46,330 nt of DNA from Rikenellaceae bacterium (GCA_900769885.1 CAAGIG010000026.1:1-46330); one strand, 5' to 3'. Numbered from the stretch's first letter, positions 16,220 to 26,236 are shown. The notes: generated from the sequence alone by a model not told the origin. Numbers and translations: made by a program.

Positions 16220-19171
16220 ATGGCGGGATTAGAAACAATAAGAATAAATAAAGTACTTAAGGAGTTCAATATCGGACTTAGCACCCTTGTTGAATTTCTT
16301 GGAAAGAATGGAATTGAAGTCCAAGCAAGCCCCAATGCAAAAATTTCTGAAGATGCATATAAAATGATCAAGAAAGAGTTTGCAAAAGAGGTAGAAATTA
16401 AAAAAGAAGCGGAAGGAGTTGCCATCAAAGTTAAGGATATAACTGAGAAAACTTCTCCTAAAGCCGGTTTTGTAGAAGAGGAACCTGAAGAAGATAATGT
16501 TTTCATTAAGACTCATATAACAAGTACGCCCAAGCCCGAACCCGCCAGCGAGCCGGCGAAACCTGCTAAAGTTGAGGAATCTGTTAAGGCTGTAGAGAAG
16601 AAGGAGGAGGCTCCTGCTCCTGTAGAAAAAACAGAAGTGAAAGCACCTGAACAAAAGGTCGAGGCTGCTCCACAACAACCAAAACAGAAACAGAACGAGG
16701 CTACAAAGCAAGAGAAAAAGGGTAAGGAAAAACAAGATTTCAAGATTCTTGGAAAAATTGATCTGGACAAGAAACCTGAAAAGAAAGAGGTGAAGGCTCC
16801 TGAACAAAAGAGTGCTGCTCCTGTTTCAAATAACCCTGCCAAACCTCAACCTCAAAAGGCTGCACAACCTGCTGCAACAGCAGCTCCTGCTCCCCAACCT
16901 GAGGAGAAAAAAGAGGTTGAGCATATTGAGACAAAAGTTGAAAAAATTGCTGGTCCTGTTATCACCGGTAAAATCGACTTGTCGGCTTTCAATGTAAAGA
17001 AATCTTCTCAAAATAAGGAGAATAAAGATTCAAAAGAGAACAAAGAGGGCCACAATAAAGATAAAAACTCTCATCGTAAGAGAGAAAGAATCGTCAAAGG
17101 TGGCAGCGAGAAAGTTGATATCAACAAGAATAACAACAATAATCGCGACAACAATAACAACAAGCCTCACAAGAAAGGTGAGAACGGTAGTGAAAATGCC
17201 AACCGCAACCACGACAAAAAGAACAACAAGAAAGAGAAATTTGTCAAACCTGTTCATACTGAGATTGATGAAGATTTGATCCAAAAGCAAATCAAAGAGA
17301 CATATGCTCGTATGACTGAAGGTAAAGGTAAGACCAAAGGTTCTAAACACAGACGCGAAAAGAGGGAGCTTCTTTCACAGAAGATGGAAGAGGAAAGAGA
17401 ATTGCAACAATTGGAGAGCAACAAACTCAAAGTTACCGAATTCGTTACTGTAAACGAGCTTGCGATTATGATGGGCAACACCCCTGTAATCAAAGTTATC
17501 GAAGCTTGTATGAATCTTGGCTTGATGGTATCTATCAACCAAAGACTTGATGCTGAGGCACTTGTGTTGGTTGCTGAAGAATTTGGTTATGAAGTTGAGT
17601 TTGTAACAGCTGAGTCTAAAGAAGATGTTCAGGAGGAGGTTGACAAACCTGAAGACCTTCAGGAACGTCCACCGATTATTACCGTTATGGGACACGTTGA
17701 CCACGGTAAAACATCACTTTTGGACTACATCCGCAGTTCTAATGTAATCGCAGGTGAGGCGGGTGGTATTACCCAGCACATCGGTGCTTACAACGTAGAA
17801 CTTCCTTCAGGTCGTAAAATTACCTTCCTTGATACTCCAGGTCACGAAGCCTTCACAGCGATGCGTGCCCGTGGTGCTAAAATTACCGACCTTGCGATTA
17901 TCATCATTGCTGCTGACGACGCTATAATGCCACAAACAGTTGAGGCTATCAACCACGCACAGGCAGCAGGTGTACCTATGATTTTTGCAATCAATAAGAT
18001 TGACAAACCAAGTGCTCATCCTGAAAGAATCAGGGAACAACTTGCAAATATGAATATCCTTGTTGAAGACTGGGGAGGAAAATACCAATGCCAGGAAATC
18101 TCTGCTAAACAAGGTCTTAATGTTGACAAACTGCTTGACAAAGTGCTTTTGGAAGCAGACTTGCTCGAACTTAAAGCAAATCCTAACAGAAATGCCAAAG
18201 GTTCAGTTATTGAATCTTCATTGGATAAAGGTAGAGGATATCTTGCGACTGTGATGGTGCAGACAGGTACACTTCGTGTCGGTGACATTATGCTAAGTGG
18301 TAGTTTCTACGGAAAAGTTAAGGCTATGTTCAACGAAAGGGGACAAAAAGTTTCAGAAGCTGGTCCTTCGACTCCTGTATCTGTTCTTGGTCTTAACGGA
18401 GCCCCTACTGCAGGTGAATTGTTCAACGTGATGGATGAGGAAAAAGAGGCTAAGGATTTAGCTAACAAGAGAGAGCAACTTCTTCGTATTCAAGGACTCA
18501 GAACTCAGAAACATATCACCCTTGAAGAAATCGGAAGACGTATTGCCATCGGAAACTTCCAGGAACTTAATGTTATCGTTAAAGGTGACGTGGATGGTTC
18601 AATCGAGGCTCTTTCTGACTCATTGATCAAACTTTCTACTGAAGAAATTCACGTGAATGTAATCCACAAAGCTGTAGGTGCTATTTCAGAATCTGACGTT
18701 TTGTTGGCTGCAGCATCTAACGCTATCATTATCGGTTTCCAGGTTCGTCCTTCTGTCAATGCAAGAAGACTGGCTGAGAAAGAAGAGATCGAAATCCGTC
18801 TTTACTCTGTCATCTACGACGCAATCAACGAAGTCAAGAGTGGTATTGAAGGTATGTTGGCTCCCGAAGAGAAAGAAGAAATTGCAGCAACAGCAGAAGT
18901 TCGCGAAACCTTCAAAATCTCCAAAGTTGGAACAATTGCCGGATGTATGGTTAAAGAGGGTAAACTTACCCGTAATGCTAAAATCCGCGTAATCCGCGAT
19001 GGTATCGTTATCTACAGCGGTGTTCTTGGTTCACTCAAGAGATTCAAAGATGACGCAAAAGAGGTTAATGCCGGTATGGACTGCGGTCTTAACGTGGAAG
19101 GTTACAACGACATCAAGATCGGAGATATCATCGAAGCTTACCAAATCGTTGAAATCAAACGTAAACTGTAA
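16220..19171 (+). CDS. infB: Translation initiation factor IF-2
   Basis: IF-2 is the GTPase that brings initiator tRNA to the 30S subunit. The 983-residue protein has an N-terminal IF2_N helix domain (about 5-55), then a long Lys/Glu/Pro/Ala-rich and Asn-rich linker (about 90-385) with a second IF2_N-like segment near 410-460. The G domain starts at GHVDHGKT (491-498), with DTPGHEAF and NKID motifs following, and domains II-IV complete the C-terminus. Length is normal for Bacteroidota. It is the last gene of the operon; its natural terminator now seems to lie beyond an inserted IS3-family element. Confidence 0.97.
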   Translation: MAGLETIRINKVLKEFNIGLSTLVEFLGKNGIEVQASPNAKISEDAYKMIKKEFAKEVEIKKEAEGVAIKVKDITEKTSPKAGFVEEEPEEDNVFIKTHITSTPKPEPASEPAKPAKVEESVKAVEKKEEAPAPVEKTEVKAPEQKVEAAPQQPKQKQNEATKQEKKGKEKQDFKILGKIDLDKKPEKKEVKAPEQKSAAPVSNNPAKPQPQKAAQPAATAAPAPQPEEKKEVEHIETKVEKIAGPVITGKIDLSAFNVKKSSQNKENKDSKENKEGHNKDKNSHRKRERIVKGGSEKVDINKNNNNNRDNNNNKPHKKGENGSENANRNHDKKNNKKEKFVKPVHTEIDEDLIQKQIKETYARMTEGKGKTKGSKHRREKRELLSQKMEEERELQQLESNKLKVTEFVTVNELAIMMGNTPVIKVIEACMNLGLMVSINQRLDAEALVLVAEEFGYEVEFVTAESKEDVQEEVDKPEDLQERPPIITVMGHVDHGKTSLLDYIRSSNVIAGEAGGITQHIGAYNVELPSGRKITFLDTPGHEAFTAMRARGAKITDLAIIIIAADDAIMPQTVEAINHAQAAGVPMIFAINKIDKPSAHPERIREQLANMNILVEDWGGKYQCQEISAKQGLNVDKLLDKVLLEADLLELKANPNRNAKGSVIESSLDKGRGYLATVMVQTGTLRVGDIMLSGSFYGKVKAMFNERGQKVSEAGPSTPVSVLGLNGAPTAGELFNVMDEEKEAKDLANKREQLLRIQGLRTQKHITLEEIGRRIAIGNFQELNVIVKGDVDGSIEALSDSLIKLSTEEIHVNVIHKAVGAISESDVLLAAASNAIIIGFQVRPSVNARRLAEKEEIEIRLYSVIYDAINEVKSGIEGMLAPEEKEEIAATAEVRETFKISKVGTIAGCMVKEGKLTRNAKIRVIRDGIVIYSGVLGSLKRFKDDAKEVNAGMDCGLNVEGYNDIKIGDIIEAYQIVEIKRKL

Positions 19172-19212
19172 GCTTGCGATTTGACAACTACACTAAAAGC
19201 AGCCTTTTGAAG

Positions 19213-19231
19213 TGAACCCCAAAAGTTAGAC
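19213..19231 (+). repeat. IS3-family left terminal inverted repeat
   Basis: A 19-bp end beginning TGAACCCC, matching the right end at 15 of 19 positions in inverted orientation. Confidence 0.85.
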
Positions 19232-19248
19232 AAAAAACTTTTGGGGTT
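19215..19248 (+). promoter_or_regulatory. Subterminal hairpin at the IS left end
   Basis: AACCCCAAAAGTT (19215-19227) pairs perfectly over 13 bp with AACTTTTGGGGTT (19236-19248), leaving an 8-nt loop, followed by TATTTTATG. The start codon of orfA is 7 nt past the stem. It overlaps the terminal repeat. Such a hairpin could stop or block readthrough from infB, keeping transposase expression low, and may also end the infB transcript. Confidence 0.65.
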
Positions 19249-19254
19249 TATTTT

Positions 19255-19779
19255 ATGCGAAAGAAACACGATCACCAAGCATTGCTCAAATACATGCAAA
19301 TGCTTGAAGATGGCTATTCCATCAAGTACATTCACTCTAGGTATGGAATAGCTCATCTACAACTAAAAACGATGTGGCTCTTGTACCAGAAAGAAGGGCC
19401 AAAAATACTGCATCGCCAACCTAATGTCCGTTCAAATGGCGAGTTCAGGCGCAAAGTAGTATTGGATATTGAAAATAATGGAATATCTTTGGTGCAGGCC
19501 TCGCTAAAGTACGGAGTAAGTGCCACTCGTTTGTCAGTGTGGCTAAAGACTGCACGCGAGCAAGGTGTTGATGCTCTGTTAACAACCAAGAAACGAGGTC
19601 GACCACCAGGTATGGGAAGACCAAAGAAAGTACAAAAACCGGAAACGGAACTTGAACGCCTCCGCAGGGAGGTGCAGGAACTAAAGACGGAGAATGCGCT
19701 GCTAAAAAAAGTGAAAGCCTTAGTCGAGGAGAGAGCAGCCCGTCTGCGCGCGATTGGGCGGGGGCAATCCGAGAACTAA
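19255..19779 (+). CDS. IS3-family transposase OrfA (helix-turn-helix)
   Basis: A 174-residue DNA-binding subunit. The N-terminal two-thirds contain two helix-turn-helix units (about 10-60 and 65-115, with GISLVQASLKYGVSATRLSVWLK-type pattern), then a basic linker (KKRGRPPGMGRPKK) and a coiled coil (LERLRREVQELKTENALLKK) that ends right at the A7G slippery run. The frame of orfB is -1 relative to this one, the usual IS3 arrangement, so OrfA is made alone or as part of an OrfAB fusion. Confidence 0.9.
   Translation: MRKKHDHQALLKYMQMLEDGYSIKYIHSRYGIAHLQLKTMWLLYQKEGPKILHRQPNVRSNGEFRRKVVLDIENNGISLVQASLKYGVSATRLSVWLKTAREQGVDALLTTKKRGRPPGMGRPKKVQKPETELERLRREVQELKTENALLKKVKALVEERAARLRAIGRGQSEN
19704..19711 (+). 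other. A7G slippery site for -1 frameshifting
   Basis: Seven A followed by G, read CTA AAA AAA GTG in the orfA frame. A -1 slip enters a frame that stays open from here through the ATG at 19806, so it would yield an OrfAB fusion transposase. This is the standard IS3-family mechanism; no clear downstream stimulatory structure was worked out. Confidence 0.7.
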
Positions 19780-19805
19780 GGCAAGAAGGACACGATCTGC
19801 ACTTT

Positions 19806-20600
19806 ATGCTCAGACGCATAAAGATGGCACGTTCAACCTACTATTACAATGTAGCGCATCTTGAGACTGCGGACAAGTATCAGGCTGAACGCAAGCGTAT
19901 AAGCGAGATATTTGCACATCACCATAAACGCTATGGCTATCGCCGCATATGTGCCCAACTGCGCAATGAGGGCTATGCAATCAACCACAAGACTGTGCAG
20001 AAACTGATGCAGGAGATGCAACTCAAATCAGTTGTGCGTAGGGTTAGATACCGTTCATATAAAGGCGAGGTTGGCCGAGTTGCAGCCAATGTGTTGGAGC
20101 GTGATTTCAGCACACAGGCACCTAATCGCAAATGGGCTACCGATGTTACGGAATTCAAGATTGGTGACAAAAAAGCCTATCTCTCACCGATACTTGATAT
20201 GTACAACGGCGAGATAATTTCCTACACTATCTCCGACAGCCCAGATTTGCGTATGGTAATGAATATGGTAAACAGCGCTATAAGGAAAGTAAAGCCACAG
20301 GAAGGCCTTATACTGCACTCCGACCAGGGCTGGCATTATCAGCATATGCAATACCAACTGGCACTCAAGCGCAACGGTATTGTACAAAGTATGTCACGAA
20401 AGGGCAACTGTCTTGACAATGCAATGATGGAGAACTTCTTTGGTATTATGAAATCTGAATTGCTATATTTGCAGGAGTTCAAGGATATGGATCACTTCAA
20501 ACAGGAACTAAAGAAGTATATCCACTACTACAACAATGACAGAATAAAACTGAGATTAAAAGGAAAGAGTCCGGTGCAATACCGAACTCTTTACCAGTAA
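19806..20600 (+). CDS. IS3-family transposase OrfB (DDE integrase core)
   Basis: 264 residues from the ATG at 19806; the frame is open upstream to the A7G site, so the native product is probably the OrfAB fusion. HTH_21-like region (RYGYRRICAQLRNEGYAINHK) precedes the catalytic core, with Asp in NRKWATDVTEF, Asp in LILHSDQGWHYQ and Glu in CLDNAMMENFFG, the three DDE residues. The C-terminus YIHYYNNDRIKLRLKGKSPV is typical. It appears intact and therefore probably mobile. Confidence 0.93.
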   Translation: MLRRIKMARSTYYYNVAHLETADKYQAERKRISEIFAHHHKRYGYRRICAQLRNEGYAINHKTVQKLMQEMQLKSVVRRVRYRSYKGEVGRVAANVLERDFSTQAPNRKWATDVTEFKIGDKKAYLSPILDMYNGEIISYTISDSPDLRMVMNMVNSAIRKVKPQEGLILHSDQGWHYQHMQYQLALKRNGIVQSMSRKGNCLDNAMMENFFGIMKSELLYLQEFKDMDHFKQELKKYIHYYNNDRIKLRLKGKSPVQYRTLYQ

Positions 20601-20615
20601 AACTATTATTAATCC

Positions 20616-20634
20616 GTCCAACTTCTTGGGGTCA
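20616..20634 (-). repeat. IS3-family right terminal inverted repeat
   Basis: A 19-bp end which, read on the minus strand, begins TGACCCC and matches the left end at 15 of 19 positions. Confidence 0.85.
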
Positions 20635-20639
20635 GATCA

Positions 20640-20673
20640 AAAGGGGGTGGCTGTTTTTTCAGCCACCCCCTTT
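20640..20673. terminator. Bidirectional terminator after infB/IS and the M49 operon
   Basis: AAAGGGGGTGGCTG (20640-20653), loop of six T, CAGCCACCCCCTTT (20660-20673): a perfect 14-bp stem. T-rich tails exist on the plus side (TTTGTTATT) and on the minus side (TTTTGATCT). It lies 24 bp after the minus-strand M49 gene and would serve infB across the IS on the plus strand. Confidence 0.85.
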
Positions 20674-20696
20674 GTTATTGCTATACTGTGATGTTA

Positions 20697-22319
20697 TTAT
20701 CTGAATAGTACTTCAGGGCCTTGGATGAAGCGGATGTCTTTAGGGATTCCGGCTCCGTTGATTTTGTCAAGGTCGGCTTGAAGGGTAGGGGTGATTCCAC
20801 CATTTGCTGCGCGGAATTCGGTTGCAAATGCGATGTCTCCATTTCCTTGGGTGGTAAGTACAAGGTCTGCCCAGGCGTTCATTGCAGCTACTGCTTTTTC
20901 GAAGTCAATGGTGTAAAGACCTGCTTCGTTACGGCTGAAAGCACCTTTTTGTTCCATAAAGTTGAAACACATCATATTTGCTTTACCGTGAGATGAAGCG
21001 GCACCAAAACGAACTGAGCGAAGGATACCTGCGATGTAGGTGGTCATTGCTTGTTCCATTGTGATGTCGGTGATTTCACCCATTTCGATAAGTTTGCAAA
21101 CCATAAACAAACCAAGGATGTCAGCTTTAGCTTCTTCCCAAGATGTTTTTTCAGTGCCCATTGCTGCATCAACAGAACCTTTGCCATTGATTGTCTCTTT
21201 GATACCAAGACCGTGAGCCACTTCGTGGAAAGTTACATTCCAGAAGAATGCATCGAAGTTAAGGTGTTGTCTGTAAGACTCTTCAAGAATCAAGTTTCCG
21301 ATAGGAAGAAGGATTTTGTCGAATTTCGCTTTCATTGAGTTGCGAAGTTGTAGACGGCGGGTTCCTTTCATTGCGTGAACTCTCTCATCGTTAGGAAGGT
21401 TGATAGCGATGGTTTTGCTGCCGGCATTACAGTCACCTGCATAGAACACAGCATCATAAACATTCAAGTCAGAAGAAGTTCCTGGTACAAATGTTTTGTA
21501 CTGAGGCTGACAAGGAAGTTGTTTTTGAAGTTCAGGAAGCATCGATACGAATTTTGCAAGATTTGCACTGCGGGCTTCATCTTTCAAAAGGATGAATGAT
21601 TCGTAAGAGGTTTTGGTTTCTCTGAATTTGTCATCATAGCTTTCGATAGGGCCGATAACGAAGTCCAGTTTGCTCTCTTTCATATCCATCCAGGCAAGGT
21701 CGCTGGCAAGATATTCATCAGTATGGAATGCATCAATTCTCTTAAGAAGGTAGTTTTTCAAACCTGCATCTTCTGCAAGGTCTGCAGCTTTTTGTAGAAG
21801 TTCGCACATTCTGCCAACCTCTTCAGCATACTCTTCGTGATACCATTTTACGATAAGGTTACCGTTTTCATCGCGGCGAAGAACTGTGTACCAAGAATCT
21901 TTGTTAGCATCGTTCAAAGCGTTGAATTCTTCTTCGGTAATGTCTTGTGGATAATAGTGGCAAGGAGCGGGTTTAGCTTCGTAACCGGCAAGGAAAGGAC
22001 GATTGTCATCCAAACGGTCCCAAGCACCATATTGCATATATGCGAACTCTTTTGCATAAGGGTCTTCAATACCGTCCAATAGGGATTTGTCTCCGAAAGT
22101 TTGTTTCCAGAACAAATTATCGGCAATTTGTCCGATTTCAAAGAAGATTTTAACAATCTCTTTCTCATTTTCAGAAAGGGTTGATACAAGGTCTGAAGAG
22201 AGTTCTACGGGAGCATACTCTTCAACCTTTGCTTTTAGAGGAGATTCCTCCTTGCAGTTGCAGGATGTGGCTGATAAAATCATAGCACCACCAATTAGGG
22301 TTAATAGAAATTTTTTCAT
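20697..22319 (-). CDS. M49-like (dipeptidyl peptidase III family) metallopeptidase lipoprotein
   Basis: The 540-residue protein has a lipoprotein signal ending SATSC (Cys20) and so is exported and lipid-anchored. The zinc site is HEVAHG (His365, Glu366, His369) with the second motif EEAKAD at 395-400, the arrangement of the M49 DPP III family, which removes dipeptides from the N-terminus of short peptides. The first motif has the pentapeptide spacing HExxH instead of the HExxxH hexapeptide usual in M49. It is the last gene of a minus-strand operon, 3 bp after the YfhO-like gene. The precise substrate is unknown. Confidence 0.8.
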   Translation of the reverse strand: MKKFLLTLIGGAMILSATSCNCKEESPLKAKVEEYAPVELSSDLVSTLSENEKEIVKIFFEIGQIADNLFWKQTFGDKSLLDGIEDPYAKEFAYMQYGAWDRLDDNRPFLAGYEAKPAPCHYYPQDITEEEFNALNDANKDSWYTVLRRDENGNLIVKWYHEEYAEEVGRMCELLQKAADLAEDAGLKNYLLKRIDAFHTDEYLASDLAWMDMKESKLDFVIGPIESYDDKFRETKTSYESFILLKDEARSANLAKFVSMLPELQKQLPCQPQYKTFVPGTSSDLNVYDAVFYAGDCNAGSKTIAINLPNDERVHAMKGTRRLQLRNSMKAKFDKILLPIGNLILEESYRQHLNFDAFFWNVTFHEVAHGLGIKETINGKGSVDAAMGTEKTSWEEAKADILGLFMVCKLIEMGEITDITMEQAMTTYIAGILRSVRFGAASSHGKANMMCFNFMEQKGAFSRNEAGLYTIDFEKAVAAMNAWADLVLTTQGNGDIAFATEFRAANGGITPTLQADLDKINGAGIPKDIRFIQGPEVLFR

Positions 22320-22322
22320 TGC

Positions 22323-24809
22323 TTATTTTTTAAAATTGATAATGTTTTGTCTGTTTGAAACGATTATGCTTCCAAGAAGGAGCAGAATCAATGCAATGGA
22401 TGAGCATAGTGAGATGTTTTTGCCCGATTTGAATGATTCAGGGGCAAATACAAATTCAATAGTATGCTCTCCGGGGGTGAGTTCCAATCCTCGCAGGATG
22501 TAATTTGCTCTGAGGATTTCTACCTCCTGCGAATCAATATATGCTTTCCAGCCGGCAGGATAGTAAACCTCACTGAATATTGCCAATCCTCCTTTGGGAG
22601 CATTGTATTTGTAAGTGAGTCTGTTGGGAGAATATGATGTCAACTCTATAGTCCCTTCGTCAGAGTATTCTTTGATAGTCCCCATTTCTACCTCGGGATT
22701 GAAAATTACAGCACCGGTGGCAGGATCTGTCAAAGAGAGTGCTGCCATTTCCTGATCGGCATTTTGTGCAGAAAGAGAGCTTTTCACCAACCAGGCATTA
22801 CCTAATCTGTTATGGTACTCCAAAGGTGGATTTGAGGGGTCAATAACAATGTATTTTGTATTGAGCATTGCCAAAACAGGATAGTATCCCAATGCTTCAT
22901 TTACAGCAGAAATGGTTCCTGCCGATGAGATTGCTCTATTGATGTCTCCTACCAGATCGTTCATCTCTTTTGAGATGTGGAAATCTATCATATCCTGATA
23001 TCTCTGGAGTTTGGCAGGGCTGTATCCACCGATGGTTTTATGGTGGTAACTTACTATCGCATCATTGAATGTGTTGACAGTCAGATCAAGGACTCTATAA
23101 TTGGGATCCTTATCCTCCAGAATCAGTTTGTCCACATTTCTTAGGGCATATTGGTTATTGAACTCTCTGCGTTTGTAGAAATGGCTTTCGTTCAGGTATC
23201 TTTTATCTATACTCCACATATTGAATAGGATGGCAGCCCCTACGATACCGATGGCCCATCCTTTTTTAAGACTTCCTTTAAGGTGGAAGAAGATTGCTGA
23301 AGCTGCAATGAGAATAAATATCATTGAGGTAAACGCATCGCTTCTGAGGAGTCCCCTGCGGTCGGCTCTGAGTGCTTCAACAAGTTCGCGGTCATTACCG
23401 AACATAGAGTCGGATGCAGAGGCAAAATCTCCGATAATTCCAGGGAACAAGGCCAATACAAGACAAATTCCGGCAGTTATTCCTGTTGCTTTCAATAAAC
23501 TTTTTTCCAATGCTTTACGTTGTAGTTCCGATGCATTGAGAATTTTATCCAAAGCTATGATTCCCAGTAAAGGGAGGGTGATTTGCAAAATAACCAGAAT
23601 CATTGAAACAGTTCTGAACTTGTTGTAAAGCGGGGCAAATTTGAAGAACAGTTCCGAGAACCACATAAAATGTGAACCCCAAGAGAGCAAAAGTGCAATC
23701 GTAGAGACTGCTATTATCCACCATTTTGTCCTGTCTTTAATGACAAAAAGTCCTAAAATGAACAGGAAGATGGTAATGGCTCCCATATACATCGGCCCTG
23801 CGGTAAATGGTTGGGGGCCCCAATACAATGGCATCTGTTTTATAATTGCGTCGGGGTTTCTATAGTATTGCTTTAGAATCTGATATGTTTCTGAATTTTT
23901 GGACAATTCTCCACTGGATGCTCCTCCATTCAGGTTCGGAACCAGCATATTAAGTGTCTCTTCGATACCGTATGACCAGGCTGTGGCGTAGTCGAGTTTC
24001 AGCCCTCCGTCGGTCTGGTTTTCCTCATCGTGCGACAATTCAGAACCACCCCTCATTGTATATTGGGCATACTCGTAGGTGGGGAGAAGTTTGTTTGCGT
24101 TGGTGGCAATCCCCAGCAGACCGGCAACCAATACAGCAATGGATGTTCTGAACCAATTTGAGAATTTTTTCTCCCTGATGGCTCCCACCATTTCGGCGAT
24201 AGCATAACCTGCTACGATAAATGCCAGATAGTAAGTGATTTGAGGATGGTTTGCCTTTATTTGGAAACTCAATGCAAGTCCGAAAAGAGCCGCACCGAGC
24301 ATATATTTTTTTCTGTATGCATAGACCAAAGCTGCCATAACCCAGGGCATAAATGCGATGGCCACCATTTTGGTATTGTGCCCCACCTGAATGATTTGCA
24401 TATTGTATGAGCAAAATGTTATGGCAATAGCTCCTACTGCTGCCAGATAAGGATTTATCCCAAAAGCGAGGAACAATAAAAATCCCCCAATCAATGATAT
24501 TATCAGATAACTGGGTGGTCTTTCTCCCCAGAAGAGCAAATTGTATAAAGGTGTTGTCGCATCTCCTTTATAATCAACCGAAATCTGTGTTGCAGGCATA
24601 CCTGAGAACATAGAGCCGGTCCATAGTGCAGGATCTTCGGGGTGTTGTTCGTTGTGGGTAATAATTTCATTTGCCATTCCGTTCCACGCCGAAATGTCTG
24701 ATTGGTTTACAATTTTGCCCTGTAGGACGTAAGGGCTGTAAGCGTAGGAAATGATGACAAATCCTGCTATGATAAGGATGTATGGAAGGTACTTTTTAAG
24801 TGCTTTCAT
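22323..24809 (-). CDS. YfhO family multi-pass membrane protein
   Basis: An 828-residue integral membrane protein. Residues about 10-30, then about 95-430 and 455-540 contain a dozen or more hydrophobic segments, with a soluble portion from about 540 to 790 and a final membrane helix near 800. The pattern and the extracytoplasmic motif FSGMPATQISVDYKGD match the large Bacteroidota YfhO-like family; YfhO-type proteins are linked to glycan transfer to teichoic acids in Firmicutes, but the Bacteroidota function is not established. It lies between a glycosyltransferase (32 bp upstream) and the M49 lipoprotein (3 bp downstream), suggesting envelope glycan work. Confidence 0.82.
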   Translation of the reverse strand: MKALKKYLPYILIIAGFVIISYAYSPYVLQGKIVNQSDISAWNGMANEIITHNEQHPEDPALWTGSMFSGMPATQISVDYKGDATTPLYNLLFWGERPPSYLIISLIGGFLLFLAFGINPYLAAVGAIAITFCSYNMQIIQVGHNTKMVAIAFMPWVMAALVYAYRKKYMLGAALFGLALSFQIKANHPQITYYLAFIVAGYAIAEMVGAIREKKFSNWFRTSIAVLVAGLLGIATNANKLLPTYEYAQYTMRGGSELSHDEENQTDGGLKLDYATAWSYGIEETLNMLVPNLNGGASSGELSKNSETYQILKQYYRNPDAIIKQMPLYWGPQPFTAGPMYMGAITIFLFILGLFVIKDRTKWWIIAVSTIALLLSWGSHFMWFSELFFKFAPLYNKFRTVSMILVILQITLPLLGIIALDKILNASELQRKALEKSLLKATGITAGICLVLALFPGIIGDFASASDSMFGNDRELVEALRADRRGLLRSDAFTSMIFILIAASAIFFHLKGSLKKGWAIGIVGAAILFNMWSIDKRYLNESHFYKRREFNNQYALRNVDKLILEDKDPNYRVLDLTVNTFNDAIVSYHHKTIGGYSPAKLQRYQDMIDFHISKEMNDLVGDINRAISSAGTISAVNEALGYYPVLAMLNTKYIVIDPSNPPLEYHNRLGNAWLVKSSLSAQNADQEMAALSLTDPATGAVIFNPEVEMGTIKEYSDEGTIELTSYSPNRLTYKYNAPKGGLAIFSEVYYPAGWKAYIDSQEVEILRANYILRGLELTPGEHTIEFVFAPESFKSGKNISLCSSIALILLLLGSIIVSNRQNIINFKK

Positions 24810-24841
24810 AAATTATATTTCTATTGAACCTGCAAAAATAA

Positions 24842-26215
24842 TTAAAATAACCGTACAATCTTCTCCGTTAGTGCTTTGCGGGAGAATCTACGGATGTTTT
24901 CTTCATTTGGTTCACCTCGGACAATCCTTTCACCGGTGTATCTGTCACGAAGAGACTCTGTTTGACATATAATATCACTATTTGCCTCTATGGAGTGAAG
25001 GTATCCGATATATTCTCCCAAAATATAATCTTTAAGACTCTCCTTCTGTTCCCAATCAAAAATAACTCCTGCTCCTGTCTCCCTTAACGACTCAGCCAAG
25101 GCACTCTGCCCAGGGCCAAATGCAATAATGGGACGGTGAGCAGCCAGATACTCAAAGTATTTCCCTGTAAGAATTCCTTCTGCTTCAGGTTCTTTTCTTA
25201 AAGGCAACAGTAGAATACGAGCCGATTGTTGAATAGTATTTACCTGATTGTGAGGTAGATATCCTGGATATATGGTATTCTCCGAGAGTGACTCTCTTTC
25301 AATGGACTCTTTAATGGCATTATCTACTTTTCCAATTAGTCTGATAGATAGAGATTCTTTGAAATGGCTCAATTGTGAGCAAAGCTCCCCAAGAACTTTC
25401 CAAAGCATCTGAGGATTTCCCTCTTGTGCAAAAAGTCCTGTATGGACAAGGGTAAATTGGGAGTCCGGGGGAATTACACCATCCTTATGTTCAAAATCGC
25501 TCTCATCATATCCATTCTCAACATTGAATACAGGGGTCTTCCCATTCCAACTTTTTATCATCTGCTCAAACTCTTTTCTGATAGGTTCACTCACAGTGAC
25601 AACTTTGTCGGCATCCATAAGGACCTTTTTCTCCAAAGCAGAGTATCTTCTGCGGACAAAACCCATAAGAGGCAAGTGCTTGAAATAGAATATTTTAGTC
25701 CAAGGATCCCTGAAGTCTGCAATCCATTTGATACCTGTCTGCTTTGCAACTTTTCTGGCAATAAGGTGCATCGAATGGGGAGGCCCGGTGCTGATAATAA
25801 CATCCACAGGATTCTCCTGAAGATATTTTTTCAAAAATTTTACCGATGGTCTTATCCAAAGAAATTTGGGATCTGGGACAAATATGTTTGCTCTGATCCA
25901 CAATGAGAGTTTCAATTTCCAACTCTTTTTGCCGCCGCCGCTGATATGATTGACAGGGGCAGAATCTTTTGGCGCACCAACCATTTTCCTGAAAAGGGAA
26001 TATGGCTCAATGATTGGTCTGCGGAGAATTATCGCCTGCTCGGGAATATCCTTTGAAAGAGTTTCATCCGTTGCAGTCATATCGGGGTTTTCGGGGGTGT
26101 AAATGACAGGAGTCCAACCGAAAGATGGGAGGTATTTTGAAAATTTGACCCACCTTTGGACACCCGATCCTCCCTGTGGGGGCCAATAATATGTGATAAT
26201 TAAAACTCTTTTCAT
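24842..26215 (-). CDS. Glycosyltransferase, GT4-like
   Basis: A cytoplasmic sugar transferase with two Rossmann-like halves. I start it at ATG 26215 (457 residues, MKRVLIITYYWPPQGGSG); the upstream ATG at 26230 would coincide with the predicted transcription start. N-terminal features are the GGSGVQRWVKFSKYLP loop and WIADFRDPW near 170; the C-terminal half has LVHTGLFAQEGNP and the nucleotide-sugar site region EAEGILTGKYFEYLAAHRPIIA, with the E-x7-E-like arrangement. Donor and acceptor cannot be told from sequence. It heads the operon with the YfhO-like and M49 genes, driven by a tandem repeat of promoters. Confidence 0.87.
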   Translation of the reverse strand: MKRVLIITYYWPPQGGSGVQRWVKFSKYLPSFGWTPVIYTPENPDMTATDETLSKDIPEQAIILRRPIIEPYSLFRKMVGAPKDSAPVNHISGGGKKSWKLKLSLWIRANIFVPDPKFLWIRPSVKFLKKYLQENPVDVIISTGPPHSMHLIARKVAKQTGIKWIADFRDPWTKIFYFKHLPLMGFVRRRYSALEKKVLMDADKVVTVSEPIRKEFEQMIKSWNGKTPVFNVENGYDESDFEHKDGVIPPDSQFTLVHTGLFAQEGNPQMLWKVLGELCSQLSHFKESLSIRLIGKVDNAIKESIERESLSENTIYPGYLPHNQVNTIQQSARILLLPLRKEPEAEGILTGKYFEYLAAHRPIIAFGPGQSALAESLRETGAGVIFDWEQKESLKDYILGEYIGYLHSIEANSDIICQTESLRDRYTGERIVRGEPNEENIRRFSRKALTEKIVRLF

Positions 26216-26236
26216 CCCGGTTTCTGTCATTTATGA

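Larger units (their letters stand above)
19213..20634 (+). mobile_element. IS3-family (IS150-like) insertion sequence, 1422 bp
   Basis: The element is bounded by imperfect 19-bp terminal inverted repeats that begin with TGA: left TGAACCCCAAAAGTTAGAC (19213-19231) and right, read on the minus strand, TGACCCCAAGAAGTTGGAC (20616-20634), 15 of 19 identical. Inside are orfA and orfB with an A7G slippery run between them. The DDE residues of OrfB are present, so the copy looks intact. I see no matching 3-4 bp target duplication (left flank AAG, right flank GAT). It sits 41 bp after infB, ahead of a strong terminator. Confidence 0.9.
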
